64,000 bases of DNA. Origin: Strigops habroptila (Eukaryota; Chordata; Aves; Psittaciformes; Psittacidae). Below the pieces are notes generated by a model, which worked only from the letters and a program-made list of their open reading frames with translations, was not told the DNA's origin and searched no databases. Positions 36,393-48,888 of this stretch are shown here, piece after piece (within the stretch, counting starts at the first letter, position 1; each line of letters opens with the position of its first letter). The position numbers and the translations under genes were made by a program. The stretch spans positions 67,214,225 through 67,278,224 of the forward strand of contig NC_044282.2 of NCBI RefSeq assembly GCF_004027225.2, read 5' to 3'.

Positions 36393-37374
36393 AGATGAGC
36401 TGCCAAGAAGACAGACAACTGAAATTAATAACTCAAAACAGGAATTATAGCATTTCACTGAAAGAAAGCAATATCATCCAAAAAGGCATCCTAAGGCTTG
36501 TGGGCTGGGGTGAGGGTGGGCAGTAAGTTTCAATGTTGTAGTGGGCACTAACAAAGTATCATTTTTCCACTTGTGTTATGGTAATATTTTACTAAATTAT
36601 AGCATAGAACATGCCATAGTAGCGTGTGCTGCTTAGAGTAATCAGTCCACCTTGGGAAGGTGGTACCTTCTACCTTTTTGTGCTGCCACAGCTAGTAGTG
36701 AGAATTTCACCACTAACAGGGGACAGAGTCATGTCACTGACTGTGAGGAGCTGAAGTAGTCAGCATCCAGCCTTTGTTGCATTTCATTATCTTCAGATAT
36801 TTCAAAGTCTTCCCAAGACAACTTTACACTTTCTTCTTTGCTAGATCTTTTTACTGCTTGTTCACCTATGCAAAAGATGCCATAGATTTAGGGAAGGAAA
36901 TCAACTCGCTTGGAAACCTGATCCACTCCTTTATAATCCATCAGTATTAAGGAAGGGAAGAATGCAGACAACTATAGAAACACTGTGTAGAAAGCAAGTA
37001 CAACTCGATGTGATGACAGCTGTATGAGGAAAAGTTTCTTTCCACAGTATTTCAAATATGAAGCAATCTTAGTTCAAGTTCTTCATTTACCTGATTTTGA
37101 CCTTTGCTAAATTTCTCCACAAAAATATGCTCTAGGACCATTGTTTCCTTTAGATCTCCAGAAGCAGTTAGTAGGGTGTCAGGTACTGCTGATTTGACCT
37201 GTATTTGAATTAAGAATCTTCCAGGAGAAAAGAAAGGATCCATGGGTTACCTACTTGAACTACTGATTGAAGTGGGTTTGTTCAGGTTTTTCTTTTTAAA
37301 CCTTCAGCAACATACTAAGTCCTTGGTTCTGTGCCTTAGTAGTATAAGAGAAACCTTATGCTTGCTGTAACTGA

Positions 37375-37380
37375 AATAAA
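37375..37380 (+). terminator. PLEK: Candidate PLEK polyadenylation signal
   Basis: AATAAA about 980 bp after the stop codon, giving a 3' UTR of about 1 kb. A second AATAAA lies near 38061. The choice between them is not decidable from sequence. Confidence 0.4.
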
Positions 37381-40300
37381 TGTTATTTGACAAGATCAGT
37401 TTACCTGATCAATCCTTATATTGTTTTCTGACTGTATAAAGCTTCTAAGTCTAATTTTATGCAGGAGTTGAAATTAAAGTTGATGTCATATTCTGCATGT
37501 GGGCTGTTCCTGATGCAGATTGATGTTTCTGAGTGCAAGTAAACTTTAAAACTTTTAAAAGTCTGTTCCTGGATCTAATAAGGTACCTTATCCTTGAGAA
37601 TTCTTATTCAGATCTCTTCATAAATCTGGATCTAAAGCTTCTCTTCAATTCTGTTTAATTATACCTGTATCTGAGCTAATGAGCCTGAAGGTCTTTTGCC
37701 TTAGTAGTGCTTGTCACAAAGGAAACACAGCCTTGCAGGGGCAGCAGGCTGACAAGGCCACCGCATGGTCATGTCTATTTAAGACATCCAGGGGAAATCA
37801 GCTTCTGGCAGGCACTTCCTATATCTCACACAAGCTGACAGAACTACTGAAGCCTGGTGTGTCATTCTGAGGAAGGACAAAAAATACACTGTTTGCTCAT
37901 CCTGCTTTCTTGATAATTGCTTTGTGGTTGCTGCATATTTTTGCTTTCTGAGCTCACTAACCCCAAAATACCCTATGGCACAGGAAAATAGAAAAAACCT
38001 CACACAACCAAACAGAAACTTGCCCAACTTAGCAAAGGAGGGATGCAACACCAAATTTTTAATAAAACTAAAAAGTTTTACCAGTCTTTGACCTTGTCAT
38101 TTTTCCCTGTGCCCAGTTAAGGGTCCAGCTGCCCACATATGAACCGTATTTTCTCTGGTAGATGATGCTTGTCAGTGTCTTTGTGGAAGAGCTCTGATGT
38201 TTGTACCACACTATAGCAATAGGATCTCTAACCTCATAGGTAGTTCTTTTGAAGATAGATCACACACAAGGGTTTGTGGGTGTCTCTGCTTCTTGGTGGA
38301 AACAGGAGGATTGGAAGTGTATGTCTAATGCCACTCTACCTACATTTCTGGCTATAAATGTTTTCATTTGGCCAAGACTCATACTGGAAGTAACTCCAAA
38401 CTATTCCTCTTTTTAGCCAGGTTGTTATGCATTTCTTGACATCAAGAATTAGCTCTATATTCTAGGGTGAATGTGCCCTAGTCCATTTTCAGGGCCTGAC
38501 AAGGAAATCAATATGTTTCACAGACTTTTCTCTCTGATAAGCTCTTCACAAGGGATGAATCGTGGGACAGTTATTATGGGGCTAGTTTTTAAAGACGTTT
38601 GGTTTCCTAACTCATGGCAGTGCTTTCAAAAAGCAAAGTAAGTACCTGAATACCACCAGCAGTCTGACCTTAGGAATTCTAAGTGAGATGATGACAGTTG
38701 TCACAACCCTTGAATTGAGTCAGGAAGGTTGCTAAGGAGAGAGCTACTGGAGCTAAGGTGGTGAGGACTATTGTAATAGATGTCTGTATATGAAAAGAAA
38801 AAAGGTTAGTTTTACATCACTATGATTTCTAGAGATACTAAATAGATGTTGTCCAATCCAATATTTAAAAGCAACTGTAAGTCTATCGTAGATCCTGAGG
38901 CCAGCCTAGTTAGGCATGGAAGGGAAGAGACATCTATCCCGAGTACTAGCACAAGAGAAGAGGGAGCAGGCCTACTACAAGGCATTACTAATTGAAAGAG
39001 GAAAAACAAGAGCAGACCTTCATGTTCATGCTTCCTCCATCTGTTTTCACCCTCTAACTATTTAAATCACACTTGTACGCACTCAGCAATTGCTACATCA
39101 ACATCAGTTCCATTTTTACTCATAACATGGATTAGTCTTTTTTTTTTGTAGACTAAAGGGCAAGAAAAGAAACCATTGTGGGTGAGGACTGTATTTATAA
39201 TATTCAATTACTGGAAGACTTGTATGATTTAATCTACTATAAAGATCATCTTGGATTTGTGTTTAACTTGCCGCATCTTACACTAAGCAGTTTTCCCTCT
39301 ACTGGAGCACTGACTGTGTACTTACTACAGTCAGGTTTTCAGGAATGTTTATTAACCATGCACCTGTAAAATCACTCATGTAGGCACATAGCTCCTTCTT
39401 CCATGGTTTTAAAGAAAACATGGACAAAAACAAGGAAAAAGCAAACTACATACACTGAAAAACTAACATGCATGAGGACTGCAACCATGCAGCAAGCTTT
39501 CAGCCACAGGTGTTACTTCTTATAGTCAAATAAACACTCATATGGAAGTAGTTGTGTTTTAATTAATCTCTAGCAGTGGTTTCCAAGAGCTGTTTACTTT
39601 CCCTACCCTGTAGCCTTCTTCTGCATGGTAAGGTTTGTATTATTTTGTTGCTAAATTTTGGTGCTGTTCTTTGCTTTGCAGTGTGCTGTCTTTGCTTTTT
39701 ATTTGAGAGTAGTTAACAGAAAGTGTTAAAGATCTACTGAAAATGTGTTTTTAGTAATAGAGCAGTTTATTGAGAAGTCTTTAATCAAAGTTTGTTCATA
39801 AAGAGGAGAAAAACTATTAAGGCCTCTGAGGTATGATCTAGTGTGTACTGTCAAGTCTCTCTTTTAGACAAAGTTTTCATTTGTATTTGTTCTTGTAATA
39901 TTGCAGATCATTCTTCAGTGCAGTAATACTGCTTCTGTCTTTGAGTTCACTTTACTACAAATGTTAAACACCAATAATTCCCTTGTTTGTACGTTTGCTT
40001 CTAATTTGTTCTCAGATACTTAGGAAGTTATTTTAAGTTTAAACAACTTGCTTTACAGGGCTCTGGTTAAATGCTTTTTACTATTTGTAAAGTGCTTCCA
40101 TTTGTTCTGGGTTCAGGCTTGGATAGCACCAAAACTAAGAAGCCTGAAAGCTTCCCTTAAATAACCTTTTTGGTGAGACACAGAAACATTTTAGTAGATT
40201 GGGGGTGAGCTGTTGGGGTTTTTTTGTGGTGTTTTTCAGTTTGTACCTTTTAAAACTCTGACTACTCTAGGAGGAATTTTAAAAAGCAAAATGAGTAGAT

Positions 40301-41103
40301 GACAGTTCTCTGCTGGTTGTTGGTAGTCGTGGGTGCCTTTAGTCTGTGTTTTGAAAAGTGCTTGTATATTTGCCTGTGAACTGTGGTCTTCTCATTAATG
40401 TATAGAGACCTTACCACGCTCAGTGTGAACTTCTGCGTGCAGTAGACAGGCTTCAGATTTCTGTCTCCTCTTTGACTTTTCTGCCAGCTAACAGGGGGGT
40501 GTGTGCTCTAGTCTTCTCACCAGCCACCTTTCGTGGAGGAGTTTTGGGGTTTGATAGCATTGGCAGCCTGAGAAAACTGTGTGTGCTATGCAATAAATAG
40601 TGCCAAATCCTTTAGCCTACCTACTTGAATATTTTTTAAGTAATGTTAAGTTTGTCCTAAAGTAAATAAAGTGGAATATAGGTGTTAATGATGCACCACG
40701 ATATGCAAGAGGTTCTTTTCAAAAGCTAGGATAAAATAAAATGCAAGGCTGTCTGCACAGCCTCTGGTTTGAAGGATTGCTTGCAGATTATACAAGTAAG
40801 TAATTGCATAGTTATATTATTTAGCCTGTAAAATGAGCAGTTTTCAGTGTATAAAGTGTCAGATGTTTGCCCTTTAACATCAGGATACCTCAGTCCTGCT
40901 TCTTGTGACCAAGGTTGACAGCAAGGGGTCTTTCTCCTGCTTTATAACCCTTTCTCTGCTACCCAGGAGTGGGGTTCCTGAGTATGTATCCCGTATCTTT
41001 CTGTGTTGCTTGTGTGGCACTGAGGAACACAGAGATGACTTAAAAAGCAAACAGTGGAGGCTGGATCAGTGTTCTGGCTGGTGAAGCGCTGGTGCCTTTC
41101 CAG

Positions 41104-41309
41104 ATGACTTTGCTTGCCCACCACACATGGCTCAGCTGCCTGAAGGAGCCTTGTTGCAATGTGGAGCCTTTGCAATACTCCCACCAGGCTCCAACAGTGC
41201 TGGACTGGAGCCTGAAAGAGGAGAGTGGAAGTAGCTTCAGTATGAGAATAAGACTTACTCCAGGCCCATCTGAAAGATCAATGTGGCAGGGAGCCGACAT
41301 GGATATCTG
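41104..41309 (+). other. Exon-like segment A of a possible unannotated transcript
   Basis: The acceptor-like CCTTTCCAG precedes an ATG-initiated open frame of 206 bp that ends at a consensus donor (CTG followed by GTGAGT) in phase 2. The encoded peptide (MTLLAHHTWLSC ... SMWQGADMDI) matches no family I know. The support is splice-site quality and frame only. Confidence 0.3.
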
Positions 41310-42606
41310 GTGAGTTGTTTTTATTGTGTGTGATGATGATATAATTGAAGTCTGAATCTGATGCATGAAGAATAATTTGAATGTGGTTACTTCATCACTT
41401 TTTGAAGGTATTTTAGGAACTGCTTTTCCTCTTGTGATGGTGGGGTGGAGATCTGCAAGCCAAGCAAGCGAAAAACACCCTTCAAAAATCTCTGACTGAA
41501 AACAAGGTTCTTCTTTTGTTGTTACTCATGAGACTTCTTGAAATAGAGTTTCTCATTTGGCCTCAAAATAAGCTTTTCCCCCCTCCATGGATTAGCACAA
41601 AGAACTTCCTGCTTCACATTCAGAACCAAAACTGTGGCTTTCCATGATTTGTTTCTTTTTTTTCCCCTTCAGTTTGGTTGAAGGGAGAGTAAAACTGTGT
41701 ATAAAAGCTGAGGAAAATGCTCCTTTTCATACTTCATTGGACTTCCATTGTAAGTGTATTGCAGTATAGTAAAACTTTTCATCTTCCCTGCATAGACTTT
41801 TTTTTTTTTTTTAAGATGGTAACACATTTCTCTCTCTTTTTCCATCCCTGAGAAAGGACTGAGAAGGAGGGAGGAAGGGAATTGGAGGCAAATGCTCATG
41901 AAACCGGTGGATTTTTGTTTCCAGCAGTTGAAAGGGAGGGAAAATGTGTTAGTAAATTTCAAAATTTGCCTTCGGTATGTCTTTCGCCAACATCTTGAAT
42001 ATTAATAAACCAGAATGATCAAGGGAGAGGAGGAGGAACTGGGGATTGACTAGTTTAATTACAAAAAAATATTAAATTAAGAAATCCAAAACTAGATAAC
42101 CCAATTTTCCCAAATCCTCAAACCCAGAGTTTAAAAGGACATTGAGAACTTTCTTCTTAATGTATTGACTTTAGCCCCTTTCTCCTTATCAAATTTATTA
42201 GAACAACCTATTGCAGTCTGATAAGAGTCTCAGTTATAAAAATCAGTGTATAATCAGTCTCTTAATGTACCTGCTTCCATATCACAGGGAAAAGACTGAA
42301 AATCCTTTCTTGAGTACCAAGGTATATAAAAAGAAAACCAAGAAACTGTCCCTTTTATCCTTCATTGCTTCTGCTATGTGTGTATGCAAGTGTCCTGCTT
42401 TTGAAGGCTTAAATTGCTGTGTGACTCCTTAGTATGTGATGGTGAAAGTATGGTAACAAAATCAATACGCATGCATGTGATATTTTTTAATAATAGGAAA
42501 GTTTGTTTATATCAGATTTTTAACCCTCCTATGCAGTTTTCTGATTAATAAAGGGAAATATTTAATCATTCTAGTACATAAGTAGTAAAATAAGGTTGGT
42601 TTCTTT

Positions 42607-42661
42607 GTGGTTTGCTTTTTCTTTTTTTTTTCCCTTTTTTTTTTTTTTGTTTTCTTTTTTT
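42607..42661 (+). repeat. T-rich low-complexity tract
   Basis: About 55 bp of T with a few C and G interruptions. Probably simple-sequence drift. Confidence 0.8.
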
Positions 42662-43888
42662 AACATAGTATTTTTACTTAAAGGAAGGCTTTTTTTCACG
42701 TTACATCTTCCCTCCACAACACCTCCTTCTTCTTAAAGCTATTTTAACCCAAGCTTCCTAATATAAAAAACAAGTGTGTAGTTCTGCTTTTTAGGCATCA
42801 TAAAGTGGAGCTCTGATACATAAACATTTTAGATGTGCTACAGCATACCAAGTGGTCTCTAGTCACCCCTCTAGAAGAGCAAAAGCTTCCTCTCATCTTG
42901 TACCTACATGCTGTGTATAGATGTTTGGTTACATTATTGATATTAACTGCTGTTGTAGTCTGCTTATTTAAGTATTTGAGGAACCTCCAGCATTATTGTC
43001 TCTAAGTATGTGTGTTGGTAAACGTTGCATGTTAGAATGGCTTTAAAGAGCAGTATAATTAAGATAAAATAGTCTACAGACTAGCAATGTTCAAAAATAA
43101 AGGTGCCATTAGAAAAGCTGATCAGTTTGGTCAGCCACACTTGATGAAACTTGAGGCAAGCTTCTATTATTGGCTGTGCTGTCAAATGGCTGTATATACT
43201 GTATCTTGTGAAACCGAGGTGTTGGGAACTCCCAGCTGAATTTGTACAGTACTCTTGTTCTTTAGCATTGTGACAGAAAAATAGTAGAAGCTATTGAAAA
43301 TAGTCTTTCAGTTGAACAAATGAGTAAAGTTCTCACAGGGTACTGTCATATTTATTGCTGTAAGATACTGCTGATACAGAAAAATATTTTGCCTTTCTCA
43401 ACTTTTCTTCCCTGTTAGGATTAAAGGCCTGAGGTGGCTGATTTGTTTGCTTGAAGATTTCCCCCTGTTCCCAGCTTGCTCAATCTATACCTGCAATTCA
43501 GCCTTCAAGTTGAATCCTCCAACAGGTAGCTGGTGGCATCTTGTGTTTTCTATTTGGTGCTCTGAGATCACTCAGACATTTAAAGGCAATATTTAGTGCT
43601 ATGGCTAATACATTATCTGATGGCCAATGGTGTCCTGTGGCATCTGGAGAAGTCTTTGCGTAGAGCTTCATGTGTCTGGCATCTCAGCCACAAAACGGCT
43701 TATGCCATTGATGCTCCCATATCTGCAAGCAGCAGCTCGTTTGCCTGTTAAGATTTTTAAGGGCTGTGCATTAAAACCAGCACGTGCCATTCTAACAGTA
43801 TTTTTAAATGTGGAGCAAAAAACCCTAATGTTGTACCTAATTTGCATGCTTTAGCAAGTTGGTTTTTATTTCTCCCCTTCCCCCCCAG

Positions 43889-43955
43889 CTTTGTAGATCC
43901 AGGATTGCTGGACATGGGTGGCAGTGTTGGACAGGACGATTCTGAGGGGCTGAAG
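43889..43955 (+). other. Exon-like segment B of a possible unannotated transcript
   Basis: A strong pyrimidine tract (TTTCTCCCCTTCCCCCCCAG) precedes 67 bp that end at AAG followed by GTAACT. Entering in phase 2, as segment A would require, the frame is fully open (FVDPGLLDMGGSVGQDDSEG) and leaves in phase 0. This is the best-looking orphan exon in the interval. Confidence 0.4.
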
Positions 43956-45711
43956 GTAACTGCTGGTACATAGAATTGTCCTCTAGGGTTTCATCTTGGT
44001 ACGTCTCCCAGGACCTCTGAGTTTGCTGTCCATCACCTCTTCTCTGCTCCCCCTTCTAGCCACAGTTGCAGCTTGGGTTTTTTTTGGTTTACAAGAATAG
44101 CTGAAATGGGTTTAGCCCTTAGCAGAAGCCTGAAAAAAAAACCAAACCAGAACACCACTAACCAAGTTTTAGCATTGTTGTGCTGATCAGAAGCAGCTGC
44201 TAACTTGGTGTTAAATGCAGCAGGTGATTCCTTCCAGGGTTTTAGGGACAGACTTTTCCAACCAAGCAATATGCTGAAAAACAACCACGAAGTGTCAGGA
44301 TGCTCTTGGGAATCTGATATGCCTCTATCCAAGTTCATTTGGAGAGAAAATAAAAAAATAACACCATGACTACCCAAATCCTCCCATTTGTATGCCTTTA
44401 TGACCCTTCCATCAGTTCTGGTGGACTGAAGCAACCAGTCCTAGTCCTGAGCCCAACTGCTCTGCCTTCAGTTGGGATAACTCTGCTACTTGGTACCTTC
44501 TAGAGATGACAATGATAAAGACCAGAGTCATTAGCGCCAGCTTATCGGCAGAAATGCTTCTCTTGACAAGATTAGCTTTGAAATTTGAGTGATCTAATGA
44601 AGAAATCTCTGTGGTGATTAAACATCCCGTGCTTTCTTTTTCGTTTAGTGTGACTGTTAATGGCAATGGCCCAAAGCCACATCCTGCACCATGATGCAAT
44701 CAAACCATACTATCAGCTCCTCCCATCAGAAATGGAGCACTGCAAAACTGAGTAATTGCAAGGAAGGGTCTAACACCACGTGCGATTTTGGAAATACAGA
44801 AATAACATACTCAGGTTGAGCTTCAGTGCTGGGCATTTTGATGTCCAGCTGTGTGCAGCAGCTTGGGACATTTTATACAGCAGGGGAGTTTTTTTTTCAT
44901 CCCAGGAGCCTGGCTGTTTTAAGCTCATGTTAAAGCCATTTGGGGGGTGTGAGTGGAGGACATCCTAATGGCTCTGCACCACATAAGCTTCATGTGCTCT
45001 CTCAAAATGCCTCTCTGTCTTTGGAAAGCTGGGTGGTAGGAAGGTGAATGGCAGGAAGGCTGTGTGGCTAATGGGATGCCTGGGTGATGGATGCCTTGGG
45101 CACCTTTCTGCAGCTAACATCTGCTGAGCAGGAGGGTAGAAGTGGTGTGTGAATGCAGTGGGAAGGTCAGTGTGGTTTGCTAAAGTAGAACTTGCCACTT
45201 CCTCAAAAACTTACGGGTAAGAGAGCTGAGCACTGAAGCACGAAAAGGGTTTTGCCAGCCACCTAGGTGTGAGGATAGCTGGTGTATGTCCTGGGGTGGT
45301 AGGTGGGCTTTGTGGCTTTGCGTGGCCTTGACTGCTCTCTGGGGAAGGATACCTGTGCATTAGTGCTAATCTAGGACCAGTACAATCTTCCTGTTGCTGG
45401 CATTTCTGTGATTTTGGTTCACAGATAGAATGAGCCTAAACCAGCTGTTGTAGGAAGTGCCACTGTTTGGAGTGATGGATGCTGTTGGGTGTCTTTAAGA
45501 GGAGGAGAGCACATCCAGCCTGCAGCAGAGCTGAGAGGCTGAGTAGGTGGAGCAGGGGCAGAGAGGAGTAGAACAGAAGACCAGAACTGAGGTAATGAAA
45601 TTCCCAGGGGAAATGAAATCCCTTAAAGGAGGGGCTCAGTGTGGGGAAGGGGGAAACAAGCTTTGTTTTAATGAGAACTTGTACTGAAATACTTGGGTTT
45701 TTTTCTTTCAG

Positions 45712-45814
45712 TAATGGATTTTTCATGAGAAACACCACTGCTACTCCATGTTTAAAGATCCAGGCCTTGTCTAATTGCATAGCTGAGTGTTTAATTCCTC
45801 GCATGTTTAAAGAG
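45712..45814 (+). other. Exon-like segment C of a possible unannotated transcript
   Basis: The acceptor-like TTTTTTTCTTTCAG and donor AAAGAG followed by GTACAG bracket 103 bp. Joined to segment B in phase 0 it would begin with TAA, so it could be a terminal coding or non-coding exon. It could also be a chance combination of splice-like words. Confidence 0.25.
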
Positions 45815-45917
45815 GTACAGCCATCTGATCTGGACAGAGGTAGAGGCATGACAGATACTGGTGGTTCCTATGCTTGTACGAGAAGGGGGAAAAGCTACAG
45901 CTAAGCGTACTCTTCAT

Positions 45918-46196
45918 TAGGGACTGCAGTGATAGAATAAGGGGTAATGGGTTCAAACTTCAACAGGGGAAGTTTAGGTTAGATATAAGGAAGAAGTTCT
46001 TTACTGTTAGAGTGGTGAGGCGCTGGGATGGGTTGCCCAAGGAAGTTGTGAATGCTCCATCCCTGGCAGTGTTCAAGGACAGGTTGGGTGGAGCCTTGGG
46101 TGACATGGTTTAGTGCGAGGTGTCCCTGCCCATGGCAGGGGGGTTGGAACTAGATGATCTTAAGGTCCTTTCCAACCCAAACCATTCTATGATTGT
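45918..46196 (+). mobile_element. CR1 LINE fragment (3' end)
   Basis: Plus-orientation CR1 from GACTGCAGTGATAGAATAAG through TTAGGTTAGATATAAGGAAG to the tail AACCCAAACCATTCTATGA. It is 5'-truncated, with only one copy of the terminal repeat. Confidence 0.94.
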
Positions 46197-48578
46197 GTAA
46201 GTGCACAGTGAGACAACTCTGTGTTAGGATTTATACCAGAATAATTATTCTATTTAAAAATTGTATCCTGGGACAAATACATGAGAACTGACAGCTGAGG
46301 GGCAGGAAAAGAGCAGGAAGAGGGGATAAATGTCTGGAAGTTAGAGACTGGAGGTAACAGGAAGCTGGGTGAGAAGGGTGAAGAACTAGATCCATGCTTG
46401 TGCACTTTTCCAGTCTTGTGATTAAGAAATAGGGCACTCCTGAGGTGATGAGAATGTACTGCTACTACTATTTTCTTCTATATTAATTTATATGCACTGT
46501 TTTTTTCACTTCTGTCTCTCAAAGTCAGGGTAAAAAGATACTGTGAGCAGGGGTGAGGCAGCACCTTCAGTGGAAAAACTGTTGTGCTTGGGTGTGGTGT
46601 GTGTTGGGTTTTTTTATTTGAGCTAACTAGATATAATCTCTGAGCAGAATTACTAATAATAAAGGAAGCAGTGTCTGCAATTCATTGAGACTTGTGCTGC
46701 ATCCACTATACTTGGCAATGTTCTTTATTCTGTGTTGCATTTGAGCCATGTTTGGCAGCAGGGTGATATCAGAAGCTTCAGTGAATTTTGGGTGCTGCAT
46801 CCATTTTGGCTAATGTAGTAGTAATCCCACAAGAACAGCATCAACTCTTCTGGCAGTAAAGGGAGATATCATGCATCTTTATACAACCTAGTGCAATGGG
46901 GTCTTGATACTGGGACTAACACTTACTTATAAGGAATAAAGTACAGAAGATGTATAAGAAACATTATGCAGTCATTGCATCATGTCACACAATATTGTGG
47001 CTGAGAAAGCTCTCTTAATTAGATATGTTACTGGTGATTTAGAAAAGGTACTGGTGCTTATGAACGGAAAGTCTGTTTTAATGGGGAAAATGTAGGAGGC
47101 TAAGGGAAGTGGATCGGTTTTGATGAAATCTGTTGAATGTTCCAAGCTAGAAAAGGGAACACAGATAACATACTGTTCTTGGAAGCATTTTAGAACCACC
47201 AGTTTCACCTGGCTGTTCTCTTTCTTCCTTGGCCTATAGAGATGGGCACATACAACAAACAGGTTGTGAGCCAACACACTTGCAATAAAGGGGAGGAAAA
47301 AATACTAGATATTTTCACCAGATATTCTGCAATGGTTAAATAATGGTGAGAAAATAAAAATGGATAAATTGGAAGCAAGTTTAAACTAATGGTTTGTTTA
47401 ACCACCAGCATCATTGAACACAAAAAACCTGGTATTGGATGGTAGCCCAGAGGACAGTGATCTGTATTTTCAGAGCAGAACTGCTCTACTGCTCTATCTA
47501 GCGTTATTTGGCCATTAAAAGTCAGGGCTGGACCTAATTTAAGTAAGCTCAGTATCCAGTAGGGGCCTGATCTAGCACCATTGAACCTCATGCTCATGAC
47601 AAGACATTTCTGTCCTTACGTTGCCAGAAGGTCCTCTGCCAAAGTCCACAGTAGTTGATTTGAAATCACTTCACATTAGCTAAGTTTCATAAGCATGGTA
47701 GAAATCTTCCTATAGAGAATTGGTCCCAGATTGGTGACTGAATTTTGTAGGAATAATTCAAATAGGGACCTTCAAAGCGTTTTCCCACTGAATTTACTCT
47801 TTAGTGCAAAGTAAGTAGGGCAAGGTGATATTCAAATGGAATTGTAGTAAGTTGATTTTGTGGTGACTTTCATGTTGTGTTACGTGACAGGCGACTCGTC
47901 TTCGACTAGTGGCGGTTTCTAAAGTCTGTACCAAAAATCAGTGCTGGTAAAGCAGGGTTCACGTGATGGAAGAAAAAACTAGGTTTCTGAATGTGTTTTA
48001 GCCTAACTGCAAAAATATATGAAGTTGTGTTATCCCTCATGGTTATCTGAGTTGTTTTATTTAAAGTAGTAAGTTCTGCTCTACTCCTCCTCATGCAAAT
48101 GACTGAAGTGCAGAGAGGCTCTAAGTTATGTGGCTGCTTCAGTCCTGCCTGGATCTATGAGTTCTAATCCAGAAATCCCACGGCTGGGCAGCGGAAATGC
48201 AGCACTGCTGAGCAATGACATTTCCATACTTTAGTGGGTACAGATTCAGAGAAGATCCTTGTGAGGGCTCTATGCGCTGGGGATGTTCAGCCGATCCTGA
48301 GGAGGCTGCCTTGTCCTTTTCTTTCCAATATCTGAATTTGCCCCTTCCCCACCCTGCCTTCATGGGCTCTCATGTTGTGCTGCTGGTATAATACGCTTGA
48401 AGTCAAACACACTTTTTTTGTTAAAAGTCATCTTTTCCAAAATAAAAAGTGCAAATTGAGAGTACAATCAACATCTTTTTGACAATATAGCAGAACATCA
48501 AATTTACAAATATAACAACTGAATATTTAGTCTTACTTAGAATTTTACAGAAAAATAAAATACGGATAAAGTGCAAAT

Positions 48579-48605
48579 AAAAAAAAAAAAAAATTTTTTT
48601 TTTTT
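48579..48605. repeat. A15-T12 palindromic tract
   Basis: Fifteen A followed directly by twelve T, a perfect self-complementary junction. It lies in the presumed FBXO48 3' UTR about 120 bp after the stop. Long A/T runs are also sites of sequencing and assembly error. Confidence 0.85.
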
Positions 48606-48726
48606 AAGAAGTTTTCATCATATGTTTGCAAACACAACTGATCTTGAACAGCAAAATATTTACAGTTTGGCAGTCTGCGAGTTGTTGATAGAAGGTTCTT
48701 AAGTTGCTAGAACCAGCACTGGTTTC

Positions 48727-48888
48727 TCATCTCTCGAGTTCTGCTTCCAGGATTTCTCCCCATGTGTCGACGTCCATGGGATACATGCTTTTCTCTGGCA
48801 GGCTGTTCTGTGAAGGAATGTTGCTGTATTTCCCACTCAGCCATTCTTGCTTCACTTTGCTTTTCCAGTAGTTTCTCAGTAATGTGAT
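48727..48888 (-). CDS. FBXO48: FBXO48 coding exon 2 with stop
   Basis: 162 bp encoding ITLLRNYWKSKVKQEWLSG through GEILEAELER and TGA. An overlapping open frame in another phase (48707-48946) is a shadow. Confidence 0.95.
   Translation of the reverse strand: MTLLRNYWKSKVKQEWLSGKYSNIPSQNSLPEKSMYPMDVDTWGEILEAELER

Larger units (their letters stand above)
37400..48400. other. Intergenic DNA between PLEK and FBXO48
   Basis: An 11 kb interval with no conserved gene that I recognise. It contains one CR1 (about 45918-46196), T-rich tracts near 41803 and 42607-42661, and three exon-like segments at 41104-41309, 43889-43955 and 45712-45814, described separately. The two flanking genes converge on this interval. 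Confidence 0.6.
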
